A DNA stretch of 64,000 nucleotides from Micromonospora okii (GTDB lineage: Bacteria; Actinomycetota; Actinomycetes; Mycobacteriales; Micromonosporaceae), in assembly GCF_020884795.1 (NCBI RefSeq), contig NZ_BBZF01000023.1, forward strand, positions 94,305 through 158,304, given 5' to 3'. Position 1 is the first letter of the stretch. The number at the start of each line of letters is the position of its first letter. Under the pieces are notes generated by a model, which was given only the letters and a program-made list of their open reading frames with translations, did no database searches and was not told the origin of the DNA. The translations under genes and the position numbers were made by a program. Below are positions 52,560-61,694 of the stretch, piece after piece.

Positions 52560-53843
52560 GTGGACGTGGGGGAGCGGAAGCCGGCGACCGGGGCCGGGCC
52601 GGGCGTGCCGGAGCGCAACTGGGCCGGCAACATCCGGTACGCGGCGGCGCGCCGGCACCGCCCGTCCACCGTCGACGAGCTGCGCCGCCTGGTCGCCGGC
52701 AGCGCCCGGGTGCGGGCGGTCGGCAGCGGGCACTCGTTCAACCGCCTCGGCGACACCACCGGCGACCTGGTGTCGCTGGCCGGGCTGCCGCCCACCGTCG
52801 AGGTCGACCGGGAGCGCGCCACGGTGACCGTGGCCGCCGCCGTGCGCTACGGCGACCTGGCCGCCCGGCTGCACGCCGCCGGGTACGCCCTGCCGACGAT
52901 GGCGTCGCTGCCGCACATCTCGGTGGCCGGCGCGGTGGCCACCGCCACCCACGGCTCGGGCGCGGGCATCGGCAACCTCGCCACCGCCGTGACCGCCCTG
53001 GAGCTGGTCACCGCCGACGGCGAGCTGGTGACCGTGCGCCGCGACGCCGACGCCCGGTTCCCCGGGATGGTGGTCGCCCTCGGCGCGCTGGGCGTGGTCA
53101 CCCGGGTCACCCTGGACGTGGTGCCCGCCTTCGAGCTGCGCCAGTACGTCCGGCTCGGGCTGCCGCGCGCCGCGCTGGACGAGGCGTTCGCCTCCGCGTA
53201 CAGCGTCAGCCTCTTCACCGACTGGCGCGGCGACGGGTTCGGGCAGGTGTGGCGCAAGCAGCTCGCCGACGCGCCGCCGCCGGAGGACGGCTGGCTCGGC
53301 ACCACGGCGGCGACCGCGCCCGTGCACCCGGTGCCGGGGATGCCGGCGGGCAACTGCACCGCGCAGCTCGGCGCGCCGGGCCCGTGGCACGAGCGGCTGC
53401 CGCACTTCCGGCTCGGCTTCACCCCGAGCAGCGGCGACGAACTCCAGTCGGAGTACCACCTGCCCCGGGCGGCGGCGGCCGACGCGCTGGCCGCCCTCGA
53501 CCCGCTGGCGGAGCGGATCGCCGCCGTGCTCCAGGTCTGCGAGCTGCGCACGATCGCCGTCGACGGCCTGTGGCTGAGCCCGCAGTACGACCGGGGCAGC
53601 CTCGCCGCGCACTTCACCTGGACCGGCGACGTCGACGCGGTGGCCCCCGTGGTGGCCGAGGTGGAGCGGCGCCTCGCCCCGTACGCGCCCCGCCCGCACT
53701 GGGGCAAGGTGTTCGCGCTCGACCCGGCGGCGGTCGCCGCCGCGTACCCCCGGCACGCCGACTTCCTGGCCCTGCTGCGCGAGGCGGACCCGGCGGGGAA
53801 GTTCCGCACCGACCTGCTGGACCGCTACTTCCCCCGCGCCTGA
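52560..53843 (+). CDS. FAD-linked D-arabinono-1,4-lactone / aldonolactone oxidase family protein
   Basis: 427 aa. FAD_binding_4 domain with AVGSGHSFNRLGDTTGDL (key GSGHSFN, flavin-attaching His environment) and VAGAVATATHGSG, then a C-terminal ALO domain (residues ~190-420) ending MPHWGKVF-like PHWGKVFALDP and LLDRYFPRA. Oxidises aldonolactones or sugar alcohols. Long upstream frame reaches GTG 52503; GTG 52560 is preferred because GGGAG lies 6 bp upstream. Confidence 0.9.
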   Translation: MDVGERKPATGAGPGVPERNWAGNIRYAAARRHRPSTVDELRRLVAGSARVRAVGSGHSFNRLGDTTGDLVSLAGLPPTVEVDRERATVTVAAAVRYGDLAARLHAAGYALPTMASLPHISVAGAVATATHGSGAGIGNLATAVTALELVTADGELVTVRRDADARFPGMVVALGALGVVTRVTLDVVPAFELRQYVRLGLPRAALDEAFASAYSVSLFTDWRGDGFGQVWRKQLADAPPPEDGWLGTTAATAPVHPVPGMPAGNCTAQLGAPGPWHERLPHFRLGFTPSSGDELQSEYHLPRAAAADALAALDPLAERIAAVLQVCELRTIAVDGLWLSPQYDRGSLAAHFTWTGDVDAVAPVVAEVERRLAPYAPRPHWGKVFALDPAAVAAAYPRHADFLALLREADPAGKFRTDLLDRYFPRA

Positions 53844-53850
53844 GCCGGGG

Positions 53851-54990
53851 TCAGCGCCGCCCGGCCGCCTGCTCGCGGAGGCTGCTCCGCTGCACCGCCC
53901 GGCTGATGTCGCTGGGCGAGACGATGCCGACGAGCCCCCCGTCGGCCACCACCAGCGCCCGGCCGTCGGCGCACTCGCTGAGCCGGGGCAGCAGGTCGGT
54001 CAGCTCCTCGTCCGGCGAGGCGAGCACGAGCTGGTCGGCCCGGCACGCCACCTCGGCCAGCGTGGTGGCCGACCGCCGCTCGGCGGGGATGCCGCGTACC
54101 CGGTCGACGGTGACCAGGCCGACGGGCCGGCCGTCGGTGGTCAGCGGCAGCGCCGAGTGCCGGTACGCGAAGAGGTAGTGGTCGACGAAGTCGGCCACGG
54201 TCATGTCGCCCGACGCGGTCTGCGGCTGCGGGGTCATCACGTCGGCGACCCGCACCCCGCGCAGCGCGCTGCCCATTCGGGCCTGCCGCTCCTCCATCCC
54301 GGCCGCCCCGATCAGGAACCAGCCGATCAGCGCCAGCCAGAGCCCGCCGAACCCCGCGCCGACGAGGAACCGCCACAGCCCCAGCCCGATCAGCAGTACG
54401 CCGAGGACCCAGCCGGCGCGGGCCGCCACCACCGACGCCTTCGTCCGGTCGCCGGTGGCCTTCCAGACGGCGGCGCGCAGCAGCCGGCCCCCGTCGAGCG
54501 GGGCGGCCGGCAGCGCGTTGAAGACCGCCAGCAGGACGTTGATGCCGGCCAGCCAGGCCAGCGCGCCGAGCCAGAGCCCGTGCACGCCGGCCAGGGAGAG
54601 CAGCACCGCGACGCCGCCGAAGAAGAGGCCGATGATCAGGCTGACCAGCGGCCCGACCCCGGCGATGCGCAGCTCCGCGCCGGGGTCGCGGGCCTCCCCG
54701 CGCAGCTCGGCCACCCCGCCGAAGAGCCACAGCGTGATGCCGCCGACCTCCAGGCCGTTGCGCTTGGCGACCACGGCGTGCGAGACCTCGTGGGCGAGCA
54801 GCCCGAGGAAGAAGACCACGGCGGCGGCCAACCCCGCGAGCACGTACGCCCAGACGGGCCGGCCCGGGTAGGCGCGGGGGAACTGGACCGCCGCGAGCCC
54901 CCAGGCGATCAGCAGGAAGATGACCAGGACGCTCCAGTTGACCCCGACGGGCACGCCCGCGACGCGGCCGATCCGGAAACTCGCCCTCAT
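53851..54990 (-). CDS. Site-2 protease family metalloprotease with CBS domains
   Basis: 379 aa. A membrane M50 protease: TM segments around LLAHEVSHAVVAKRNG (zinc HExxH with second ligand region NVLLAVFNALPAAPLDGGRLL, key NALPAAPLDGGR). A C-terminal pair of CBS domains (~245-370, VADVMTPQPQTASGDMTV) may sense nucleotides. Rip-type intramembrane proteases cut anti-sigma factors or other membrane proteins. ATG 54990 begins the conserved MRASFRIGRVAGVPVGVNWS start; the upstream frame is not protein-like. Confidence 0.93.
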   Translation of the reverse strand: MRASFRIGRVAGVPVGVNWSVLVIFLLIAWGLAAVQFPRAYPGRPVWAYVLAGLAAAVVFFLGLLAHEVSHAVVAKRNGLEVGGITLWLFGGVAELRGEARDPGAELRIAGVGPLVSLIIGLFFGGVAVLLSLAGVHGLWLGALAWLAGINVLLAVFNALPAAPLDGGRLLRAAVWKATGDRTKASVVAARAGWVLGVLLIGLGLWRFLVGAGFGGLWLALIGWFLIGAAGMEERQARMGSALRGVRVADVMTPQPQTASGDMTVADFVDHYLFAYRHSALPLTTDGRPVGLVTVDRVRGIPAERRSATTLAEVACRADQLVLASPDEELTDLLPRLSECADGRALVVADGGLVGIVSPSDISRAVQRSSLREQAAGRR

Positions 54991-55072
54991 GTTCCGGTCA
55001 TACCCCGCGAAAACCGGCTCATGCCCGGCCGACGGGGCTGATCGGTGTTGACGGGTCGGGGATAGTGGCACC

Positions 55073-57169
55073 GTGGCGAGGCTGATCGATGAGCATGACG
55101 ACCCGTACCTCTGGCTGGAGGACCTGGACGGCCCGGACGCCGCCGGATGGGTGCGGGACCGCAACGCCGAGACCCTGGCCGGGCTGACCGGGGGCGAGCG
55201 TTTCGCCGCCCTGCGGGACGAGCTGCGGCAGGTGCTCGACTCGGACGAGCGCATCCCCTATCCCGGCTGGCGCGGGGACGGCTTCTACTACAACTTCTGG
55301 ACCGACGCGGCGCACCCGCGCGGCGTGTGGCGGCGGACCACCCCCGACGGGTACGGCCGGCCCGAGCCCGAGTGGGACGTGCTCCTCGACGTCGACGCGC
55401 TGGCCGCCGAGGAGGGGGAGAACTGGGTCTGGAGCGACGTGACGGTGCTGCGCCCCGGCTACGAGCGCGCCCTGGTCAGCCTCTCCCGGGGCGGCTCCGA
55501 CGCGGTCGTGGTGCGCGAGTACGACCTGGTCGACCGCGCCTTCGTCGCCGACGGGTTCACGCTCGCCGAGGCGAAGAGCACGGTCTGCTGGATCGACGCC
55601 GACCACGTCTACGTGGGCACCGACTTCGGGCCCGGCTCGCTGACCACCTCCGGCCACCCCCGCACGGTCCGCCGGTGGCGGCGGGGCACGCCGCTGTCGG
55701 CGGCCGAGGTCGTCTTCGAGGTCGAGGTGGACGACATCGAGGCGTACGCCTGGCACGACCACACGCCCGGCTTCGAGCGCACCTTCGTGGGCCGCCGCCT
55801 GGACTTCTACCGCACCGAGACCTACCTGCTCGCCGGGGTCGGCGAGCGGCTGCGGGTCGACGTGCCGGAGGACGCTGGCTGGGACGCGCACCGGGAGTGG
55901 CTGCTGATCCGGCTGCGCTCGCCGTGGACGGTGCAGGGCGTCACGCATCCGGCGGGCGCGCTGCTGGCCGCCCGGTTCGACGCCTTCCTCGCCGGCGAGC
56001 GGGATCTGGCGGTGCTGTTCACGCCCGACGACCGCACCGCGCTGAGCGGCCACGCGTGGACCCGCGACCACCTGATCCTGTCCACCCTCGCCGACGTGCG
56101 GAGCCGGCTGGAGCTGCTGACCCCCGGCGCGGCGGGGTGGCGGCGGGAGCCGCTGCCGGGCGTACCGGACTCCGGCCACAGCCGGGTGGTGGAGACCGAC
56201 CCCGACACCGGCAACGACTACCTGCTGGTGTCCGAGGGGTTCCGGCACCCGGCGACCCTGCGGCTCGGGCGGGTCGGTGGCCCGGTCGACGCGCTCAAGC
56301 GGGCGCCGGCGTTCTTCGACGGGGACGCGCTGACCGAGCGGCAGTTCTTCGCCACCTCGGCGGACGGCACGCGGGTGCCGTACTTCGTGGTCGGCGACGC
56401 GGGCGCGGCGGGCGGCCCGACCCTGCTCACCGGGTACGGCGGCTACGAGATATCCCTGACCCCGACCTACAGCGGCATCATCGGCCGGGGCTGGCTGGCC
56501 CGGGGCGGCACGTACGTGGTGGCGAACATCCGGGGCGGCGGCGAGTACGGCCCCCGCTGGCACCGGGCCGCGCTGCGGGAGAACCGACCCCGGGCGTACG
56601 AGGACTTCGCGGCCGTGGCCACCGACCTGGTGGCCCGGGGCATCACCACCCCGGAGCGGCTCGGCGCCGAGGGCGGCAGCAACGGCGGGCTGCTGGCGGG
56701 CGTGATGCTGACCCGCTACCCGGAGCTGTTCGGCGCGGTCGTCGCGCACGTGCCGCTGCTGGACATGCGCCGCTACCACCGGCTGCTGGCCGGCGCGTCC
56801 TGGATGGCCGAGTACGGCGACCCGGATGAGCCGACCGACTGGGCCTTCCTGCGCGGGTATTCGCCCTACCACAACGTCGACCCCGACCGGCCGTACCCGC
56901 CGTTCCTGCTCGCCACCTCCACCCGCGACGACCGGGTGCACCCCGGGCACGCCCGCAAGATGGCGGCCCTGCTGCGCGAGCACGGGCGCGAGGTGGCGTA
57001 CTACGAGAACGTCGAGGGCGGGCACGGCGGGGCGGCGAACAACGAGCAAAGGGCGTTCTTCTGGGCGCTGACCCTGGAGTTCCTGTGGCGCAACCTGACC
57101 GGGCAGCCCGACCCGGCCGTGCCGCGCCAGCGCTCGGCAAGCTCTACCAGCCGGGACCGCGCGGTGTGA
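55073..57169 (+). CDS. Prolyl oligopeptidase family (S9) serine peptidase
   Basis: 698 aa. N-terminal seven-bladed propeller (DPYLWLEDLDGPDAAGWV at 7-24, the family's substrate-gate start), C-terminal alpha/beta-hydrolase with GGSNGGLL (Ser nucleophile ~536), Asp in TRDDRVHPGHARKMA and His in EGGHGG. It probably cleaves short proline-containing peptides in the cytoplasm; no signal peptide is seen. GTG 55073. Divergent from the S2P gene by 82 bp. Confidence 0.94.
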   Translation: MARLIDEHDDPYLWLEDLDGPDAAGWVRDRNAETLAGLTGGERFAALRDELRQVLDSDERIPYPGWRGDGFYYNFWTDAAHPRGVWRRTTPDGYGRPEPEWDVLLDVDALAAEEGENWVWSDVTVLRPGYERALVSLSRGGSDAVVVREYDLVDRAFVADGFTLAEAKSTVCWIDADHVYVGTDFGPGSLTTSGHPRTVRRWRRGTPLSAAEVVFEVEVDDIEAYAWHDHTPGFERTFVGRRLDFYRTETYLLAGVGERLRVDVPEDAGWDAHREWLLIRLRSPWTVQGVTHPAGALLAARFDAFLAGERDLAVLFTPDDRTALSGHAWTRDHLILSTLADVRSRLELLTPGAAGWRREPLPGVPDSGHSRVVETDPDTGNDYLLVSEGFRHPATLRLGRVGGPVDALKRAPAFFDGDALTERQFFATSADGTRVPYFVVGDAGAAGGPTLLTGYGGYEISLTPTYSGIIGRGWLARGGTYVVANIRGGGEYGPRWHRAALRENRPRAYEDFAAVATDLVARGITTPERLGAEGGSNGGLLAGVMLTRYPELFGAVVAHVPLLDMRRYHRLLAGASWMAEYGDPDEPTDWAFLRGYSPYHNVDPDRPYPPFLLATSTRDDRVHPGHARKMAALLREHGREVAYYENVEGGHGGAANNEQRAFFWALTLEFLWRNLTGQPDPAVPRQRSASSTSRDRAV

Positions 57170-57187
57170 TCGTTCGGCAGCGCTACA

Positions 57188-58114
57188 TCAGTCTGCGGCG
57201 GGTGTGAGCGCGGTGGCGTGGTCGGCGGCCCACTGGCGGAAGGTTCGCGCCGGCCTTCCGAGCAGGTCGGACACCGTCGAGGTGACGTGTGCCGGGCGGC
57301 CCAGCGCGGCGTTCCAAGCGGCCAGCAGCATCTCCACGGCCGGGCGCGCGGCCTCCGGGGCCTCGCGTCGGAACTCGTCGGGCGGCATCTCCTCGAACGT
57401 GAGCCGGCGGCCCAGCGCGTCTCCGATGATGCGCACCTGCTCGGCCTGGGTGAGCGACTCGGGGCCGGTCAGGACGTAGTCGCCGCCGACGTGTCCGCTC
57501 TCGCGCAGGGCCCGCGCGACGACCTCCGCCACGTCTCGATCGTCGACCGGGGCCGTCTCGGCCGCGCCGTACGGCCACCGGACCACGCCGTCCCCACGGA
57601 TCGCGGCGGCCCACCAGAACAGGGCGTTCGATGCGAACATCCCCGGCCGGACGATCGTCGATTCGACTCCGCTGGCCGCGATGAGCCGCTCGATTTCGGC
57701 GTGCAGCGCCGCCATCGGGTTCGGCTGCTGGAAGAACGGGTGCGGGGTCCGGTGCGGCGCGGACAGGTAGACGACCCGCTGCGTGTGGGCGGCCAGCCGG
57801 TCGACGACGGCCGCAGCGGTCTGCGGCGGGGCGGTCCAGACCAGGAAGACCGTGCTGACGGCGTGCAGCGCGGCATCTAGGGATTCGGGCGCGGTGAGAT
57901 CGCCGGTGACGATCTCGACGTCGGCGGGCAGCGTCGCCGCCGACTCGGGGCGGCGCACGAGGGCACGGACCGGCACGCCCGCGTCGGTCAGCAGGTCGAC
58001 CACGGCGCGCCCGATGCGCCCGGTCGCCCCGGTGACGAGCACCGGAGGTGCGGTGGCAGTCATGGCGTCCGCGCCGGCCTGGGCGGAGTGGAGCGGGTGT
58101 TGGGGGCTGTTCAT
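57188..58114 (-). CDS. NmrA/NAD(P)H-binding atypical SDR protein
   Basis: 308 aa. Rossmann motif LVTGATGRIGRAV (residues ~27-39), then NmrA-like YLSAPHRTPHPF and STIVRPGMFASN. Such proteins bind NAD(P)H as reductases or redox sensors; the Tyr-x3-Lys pair of classical SDRs is not evident. ATG 58114 (GGGA close by) or the in-frame ATG 58063 could start it. Divergent from the TetR gene across 62 bp, the usual arrangement of a repressor and its target. Confidence 0.9.
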   Translation of the reverse strand: MNSPQHPLHSAQAGADAMTATAPPVLVTGATGRIGRAVVDLLTDAGVPVRALVRRPESAATLPADVEIVTGDLTAPESLDAALHAVSTVFLVWTAPPQTAAAVVDRLAAHTQRVVYLSAPHRTPHPFFQQPNPMAALHAEIERLIAASGVESTIVRPGMFASNALFWWAAAIRGDGVVRWPYGAAETAPVDDRDVAEVVARALRESGHVGGDYVLTGPESLTQAEQVRIIGDALGRRLTFEEMPPDEFRREAPEAARPAVEMLLAAWNAALGRPAHVTSTVSDLLGRPARTFRQWAADHATALTPAAD

Positions 58115-58128
58115 AATCCCATTGAAGC

Positions 58129-58168
58129 GTTACCAGGTTAAATTCACAACCGAGTAACGGATGTTACC
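58129..58168. promoter_or_regulatory. Probable TetR operator in the divergent promoter
   Basis: GTAAC-GGAT-GTTAC is a perfect inverted repeat (58154-58167), and a third GTTACC half-site lies at 58129-58134, so GTTACC half-sites recur within the 62-bp gap between the NmrA-like and TetR genes. Confidence 0.6.
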
Positions 58169-58176
58169 GTGATGCG

Positions 58177-58773
58177 GTGAGTGAGCCGGTCGGGCTGCGG
58201 GCCCGCAAGAAGGTACGAACCCGGGAGGCAATCGCCGATACGGCGATCTCGCTGTTCCTGGCGCGCGGGTTCGACCAGGTGTCGGTGTCCGACATCGCCG
58301 CGACGGCCGAGGTGTCGAAACCGACCCTGTTCCGGTACTTCGCCACCAAGGAAGACCTCGTCCTGCACCGCTTCGCCGACCACGGCGGTGAGGCCGCCCG
58401 CGTGGTCCGCGACCGGGCCCCCGGCATCGCGCCGATCGCGGCGCTGCACCGGCACTTCCGGGCCGGTCTCGATCGCTTCGAGCCCGTCACCGGCCTCAGC
58501 GACCATCCCGAGGTGGTGGCGTTCCACCGTCTGGTGTTCACCACTCCGAGCCTGGCGGGACGGCTCCTGGAGTACATGCTCGCCGACGAGGACGCCTTGG
58601 CCGCCGCCCTCGACCCGGGTGTCCGGGGCCGACTGCAAGCCGCCCAGGTGATCGCGGTCCAACGTGTGCTGGCCCGGACCAACTGGCAGAAGATCGCCGA
58701 CGGGCGGACCGCACGCGACGTGCACCCCGAGGCGGTCGCCGACGCAGACCACGCCTTCGCCCAACTGGGTTAG
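58177..58773 (+). CDS. TetR family transcriptional regulator
   Basis: 198 aa. N-terminal HTH (REAIADTAISLFLARGFDQVSVSDIAATAEVSKPTLFRYF; key FDQVSVSDIA, TLFRYFATKEDL) and a helical C-terminal ligand-binding domain. GTG 58177 follows GATGCG with a weak Shine-Dalgarno. It probably represses the divergent NmrA-like gene. Confidence 0.95.
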   Translation: MSEPVGLRARKKVRTREAIADTAISLFLARGFDQVSVSDIAATAEVSKPTLFRYFATKEDLVLHRFADHGGEAARVVRDRAPGIAPIAALHRHFRAGLDRFEPVTGLSDHPEVVAFHRLVFTTPSLAGRLLEYMLADEDALAAALDPGVRGRLQAAQVIAVQRVLARTNWQKIADGRTARDVHPEAVADADHAFAQLG

Positions 58774-58947
58774 GCAACGGGCAGTCCCTAGCCTGCTGCG
58801 CCTCTGGCCAGTGCCGTCGACCGGGCTCACCCCACTATGGTCGGCTGGGGCCTGGGCCGGAGTCGGTGACTGTGGGTGATCTGTCCGACCCGGGGTCGTT
58901 GTGTTCGGGCGCTAATGGAGCTGCCCGCACAAACGGGGCGCTCCGTC

Positions 58948-60671
58948 GGATCACCCTCGCATACCGGGGAACAGGAGAGGGCTGGCCCACTGGTATGTGC
59001 TGCGGCCGGATCACCCCGCATGCGCGGGGAACAGAGGAACATGCGGCCGTCGTTCGGCACCTGGTGGGGATCACGCCTGCGCGCGGGGAACAGCGCCGAG
59101 GCCGATACTGCGTCGGCGGTCCATGGGATCACCCCCACATGCGCGGGGAACAGAACCTGTCGGCCGTGTGCGCCACCGCCCACCTGGGATTACCCCCGCG
59201 TGCGCGGGGAACAGGCCAGGGAGGCGGGCGGCGATGCGGTGGTGGAGGGATCACCCCCGCGTGCGCGGGGAACAGCGCTGGCTCGACGGCGTCAGCACCG
59301 TCAACCGCGGATCACCCCCGTGTGCGCGGGGAACAGTCCACGGCGGTGTCGCTGTTGAAGAACCGTTGGGATCACCCCCGCGTGCGCGGGGAACAGAAGT
59401 CGGACCTCCTCGGTGCTTTGCCGGTGGACGGATCACCCCCGCGTGCGCGGGGAACAGGACACCGCAGCACCTCTGGGGGAGGTGCTCCCGGGATCGCCCC
59501 CGCGTGCGCGGGGAACAGCACCCACCGCTGACCATCACCGGCAGCGTGGCGGGATCACCCCCGCGTGCGCAGGGAACAGACGCCCCCGTCGGCCATGGCG
59601 ATGTGGATGTGGGGACCACCCCCGCGTGCGCGGGGAACAGGGGACGGCGGACGACCTTCAGGAGGCGGATCACCCCCGCGTGCGCGGGGAACAGCGTCGG
59701 CAGGCGGCCCCGGTGTAGTGCCACGCCGGATCACCCCCGCGTGCGCGGGGAACAGGGCGGGGAGCTGGCAGACCGGCGTGTCCGGGATGGGATCACCCCC
59801 GCGTGCGCGGGGAACAGAACCGCTTGTACCAGAGGCCGACGTACTCCCGCGGATCACCCCCGCGTGCGCGGGGAACAGCTCCCCGGTGTTCGCCCGCAGC
59901 ACCCGGCGGCGGGATCACCCCCGCGTGCGCGGGGAACAGCTCCCCGGTGTTCGCCCGCAGCACCCGGCGGCGGGATCACCCCCGCGTGCGCGGGGAACAG
60001 CGTTCCATCCTGCGGCATACCAGCCGCTAACCGGGATCACCCCCGCGTGCGCGGGGAACAGGATTTCTTCAAACAAGAAGAGCTCATCGAGTCGGGATCA
60101 CCCCCGCGTGCGCGGGGAACAGGCAGACCTCACGGACGTCGCGGCGGCGCACCGGGGATCACCCCCGCGTGCGCGGGGAACAGGAATCCCGTTCATGGGA
60201 CAGGATTCTGACACGGGGATCACCCCCGCGTGCGCGGGGAACAGACCGACGGCGACGGGCAGTTGCCGCTGTTCTGGGGATCACCCCCGCGTGCGCGGGG
60301 AACAGCGCCTCATCGCCTTCGGTGTCGACGAGCAGCCGGGATCACCCCCGCGTGCGCGGGGAACAGCCGTCGCGGAGCACCGGCACCAGCGAGGTGACGG
60401 GATCACCCCCGCGTGCGCGGGGAACAGCGACCCTCCCCGGCCCCCAAGCCGACGACCTCGGGATCACCCCCGCGTGCGCGGGGAACAGGTCCGGGCGGGC
60501 AAGCTGGTCCACGTCCGGGCGGGATCACCCCCGCGTGCGCGGGGAACAGCGACCCGCCACCGGCCCCGGCTCCGCCCCCCGCGGATCACCCCCGCGTGCG
60601 CGGGGAACAGCTCCACGCGAGACAATCGCGCGGAGACGGTCACGGATCACCCCCGCGTGCGCGGGGAACAG
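58948..60671 (-). CRISPR. Type I-E CRISPR array 1 (29 repeats, 28 spacers)
   Basis: Repeat of 28 bp (e.g. 59248-59275, core CCCCCGCGTGCGCGGGG, ends AACAG) at a ~61-bp period, spacers mostly 32-33 bp. Repeats start at 58948, 59008, 59068, 59126, 59187, 59248, 59309, 59369, 59430, 59491, 59552, 59613, 59667, 59728, 59790, 59851, 59912, 59973, 60034, 60095, 60156, 60217, 60278, 60339, 60400, 60461, 60522, 60583 and 60644. Read on the minus strand the repeat starts CTGTTCCCCGCGC and ends GATCC, matching I-E orientation. A leader lies at the right end; the left-end repeats (first five) are degenerate, as expected for the oldest end. No cas genes in the window. Confidence 0.97.
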
Positions 60672-60745
60672 GCTTTTTGACCTGCGGGTTTATAGATCAA
60701 CTGTGCGGATTTTGTTCACTCGAATCACCAAGATCAGCTCTGGGG
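60672..60745 (-). promoter_or_regulatory. CRISPR leader of array 1
   Basis: An AT-richer 74-bp segment adjoining the last repeat of array 1 and clearly homologous to 61482-61555 beside array 2: shared GACCTGCGG, TATAGATCAACT, GATTTTGTTCACT and CCAAGATCA. It should hold the minus-strand array promoter. The 3' end of the DUF397 gene (stop at 60734) overlaps it. Confidence 0.85.
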
Positions 60746-60949
60746 CTTGGTGGATGGCTGGGCTTTGAGTCCTTCGAGGAAGGTGGTCCAGGACTTCGGC
60801 GTGAAGGTCAGCACCGGCCCGGTCGGGTTCTTGCTGTCCCGTAGTCCGACCCCGCCCGACAGGTCGTCCGCGACCTCCACGCAGTCACCCGAGCCATTGC
60901 TGCGAGTGCTCTTTCGCCAGGTCGCGCGGGTCGTGTCGACCTCGTCCAC
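60734..60949 (-). CDS. DUF397 domain protein (copy 1)
   Basis: 71 aa. ATWRKSTRSNGSGDCVEVAD and VGLRDSKNPTGPVLTFTPKSW are the DUF397 hallmarks (key WRKSxxSN, CVEVA, VRDSK-like LRDSK). DUF397 proteins pair with Scr1/WhiJ-type HTH regulators in actinobacteria, sometimes described as toxin-antitoxin-like or as developmental switches. GTG 60949. It ends inside the leader of array 1, and upstream lies only the tail of its regulator partner. Confidence 0.9.
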   Translation of the reverse strand: MDEVDTTRATWRKSTRSNGSGDCVEVADDLSGGVGLRDSKNPTGPVLTFTPKSWTTFLEGLKAQPSTKPQS

Positions 60950-60962
60950 CCGAGCCGTCCTC

Positions 60963-61112
60963 TCATAACCCGTCGATCGCCTCCCGGATCAGGTCGCGCG
61001 ACTCCCGGGCGCTCGCCGCCGTGGCGACGAGGTGCTCGAAGACGCGGCCGTGCTCCCTAACCTGTTGGCCTTCGAGGTCGAGGCTACCCGCGCGAATCTC
61101 GACGTAGTTGAC
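60963..61112 (-). pseudogene. C-terminal remnant of an Scr1/DUF5753-type HTH regulator
   Basis: Minus-strand translation from 61112 to the TGA at 60963-60965 reads VNYVEIRAGSLDLEGQQ and ESRDLIREAIDGL. It aligns with the end of the intact regulator at 61888-62793 (VVYLEAATGAIYLDKP, then SKDMIQQIAEEYSRG). The rest, including the HTH, is missing; array 2 begins 37 bp away. It keeps its normal position just before DUF397. Confidence 0.7.
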
Positions 61113-61148
61113 GCAAGGACTTCGAGATGCCGAAGGGAGCCAGGCGAG

Positions 61149-61481
61149 AGATCATCCCCGCATGCGCGGGGAACACCAGAACGACCTCCAGCGCGGCGTC
61201 ATCGAGACGGGATCACCCCCGCATGCGCGGGGAACACACGGGCCCGCCGATCAGGATCAGCAACAGGTGGGGATCACCCCCGCATGCGCGGGGAACACAC
61301 CGACCTGCTCGACCCGGGCCCGCAGGTGACCGGATCACCCCCGCATGCGCGGGGAACACGGGGGGCGTCGATCCTACGGCGTGCGCTCTAGCGGATCACC
61401 CCCGCATGCGCGGGGAACACGTCGTCTACACGATCCCGCAGGTCGCCGGGCAGGGATCACCCCCGCATGCGCGGGGAACAC
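61149..61481 (-). CRISPR. Type I-E CRISPR array 2 (6 repeats, 5 spacers)
   Basis: Repeat starts 61149, 61210, 61271, 61332, 61393 and 61454; period 61 bp. The repeat differs from that of array 1 at two places: CGCATGCG in place of CGCGTGCG, and AACAC in place of AACAG at the end. The first repeat (61149) is degenerate (AGATCATCC). The leader is at the right end. Confidence 0.96.
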
Positions 61482-61555
61482 GCTTCTTGACCTGCGGATC
61501 TATAGATCAACTCGGCTGATTTTGTTCACTTGGCCTACCAAGATCATCGCAATCC
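61482..61555 (-). promoter_or_regulatory. CRISPR leader of array 2
   Basis: Homologous to 60672-60745 over about 70 bp, with GACCTGCGG, TATAGATCAACT and GATTTTGTTCACT conserved. The stretch 61556-61694 beyond it holds no gene I can support. Confidence 0.85.
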
Positions 61556-61694
61556 GCGTCGGTGATCTGCCATAGCCAGCCGGTCTGGCGCAGCTTATGC
61601 GGTGGGTGTCCGCAACTCCCGTACGAGCAGAGCTGTCCCTTGATTGCGAGGTGGTATCAGATCTGTTGGTGGCGTCCTCGGGCGGGTGGCAGGC

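Noticed and set aside
58866..60844. Open frames with repeated SPPRARGT / ITPACAGN peptides
   Set aside because: They are conceptual translations of the CRISPR repeats, not proteins.
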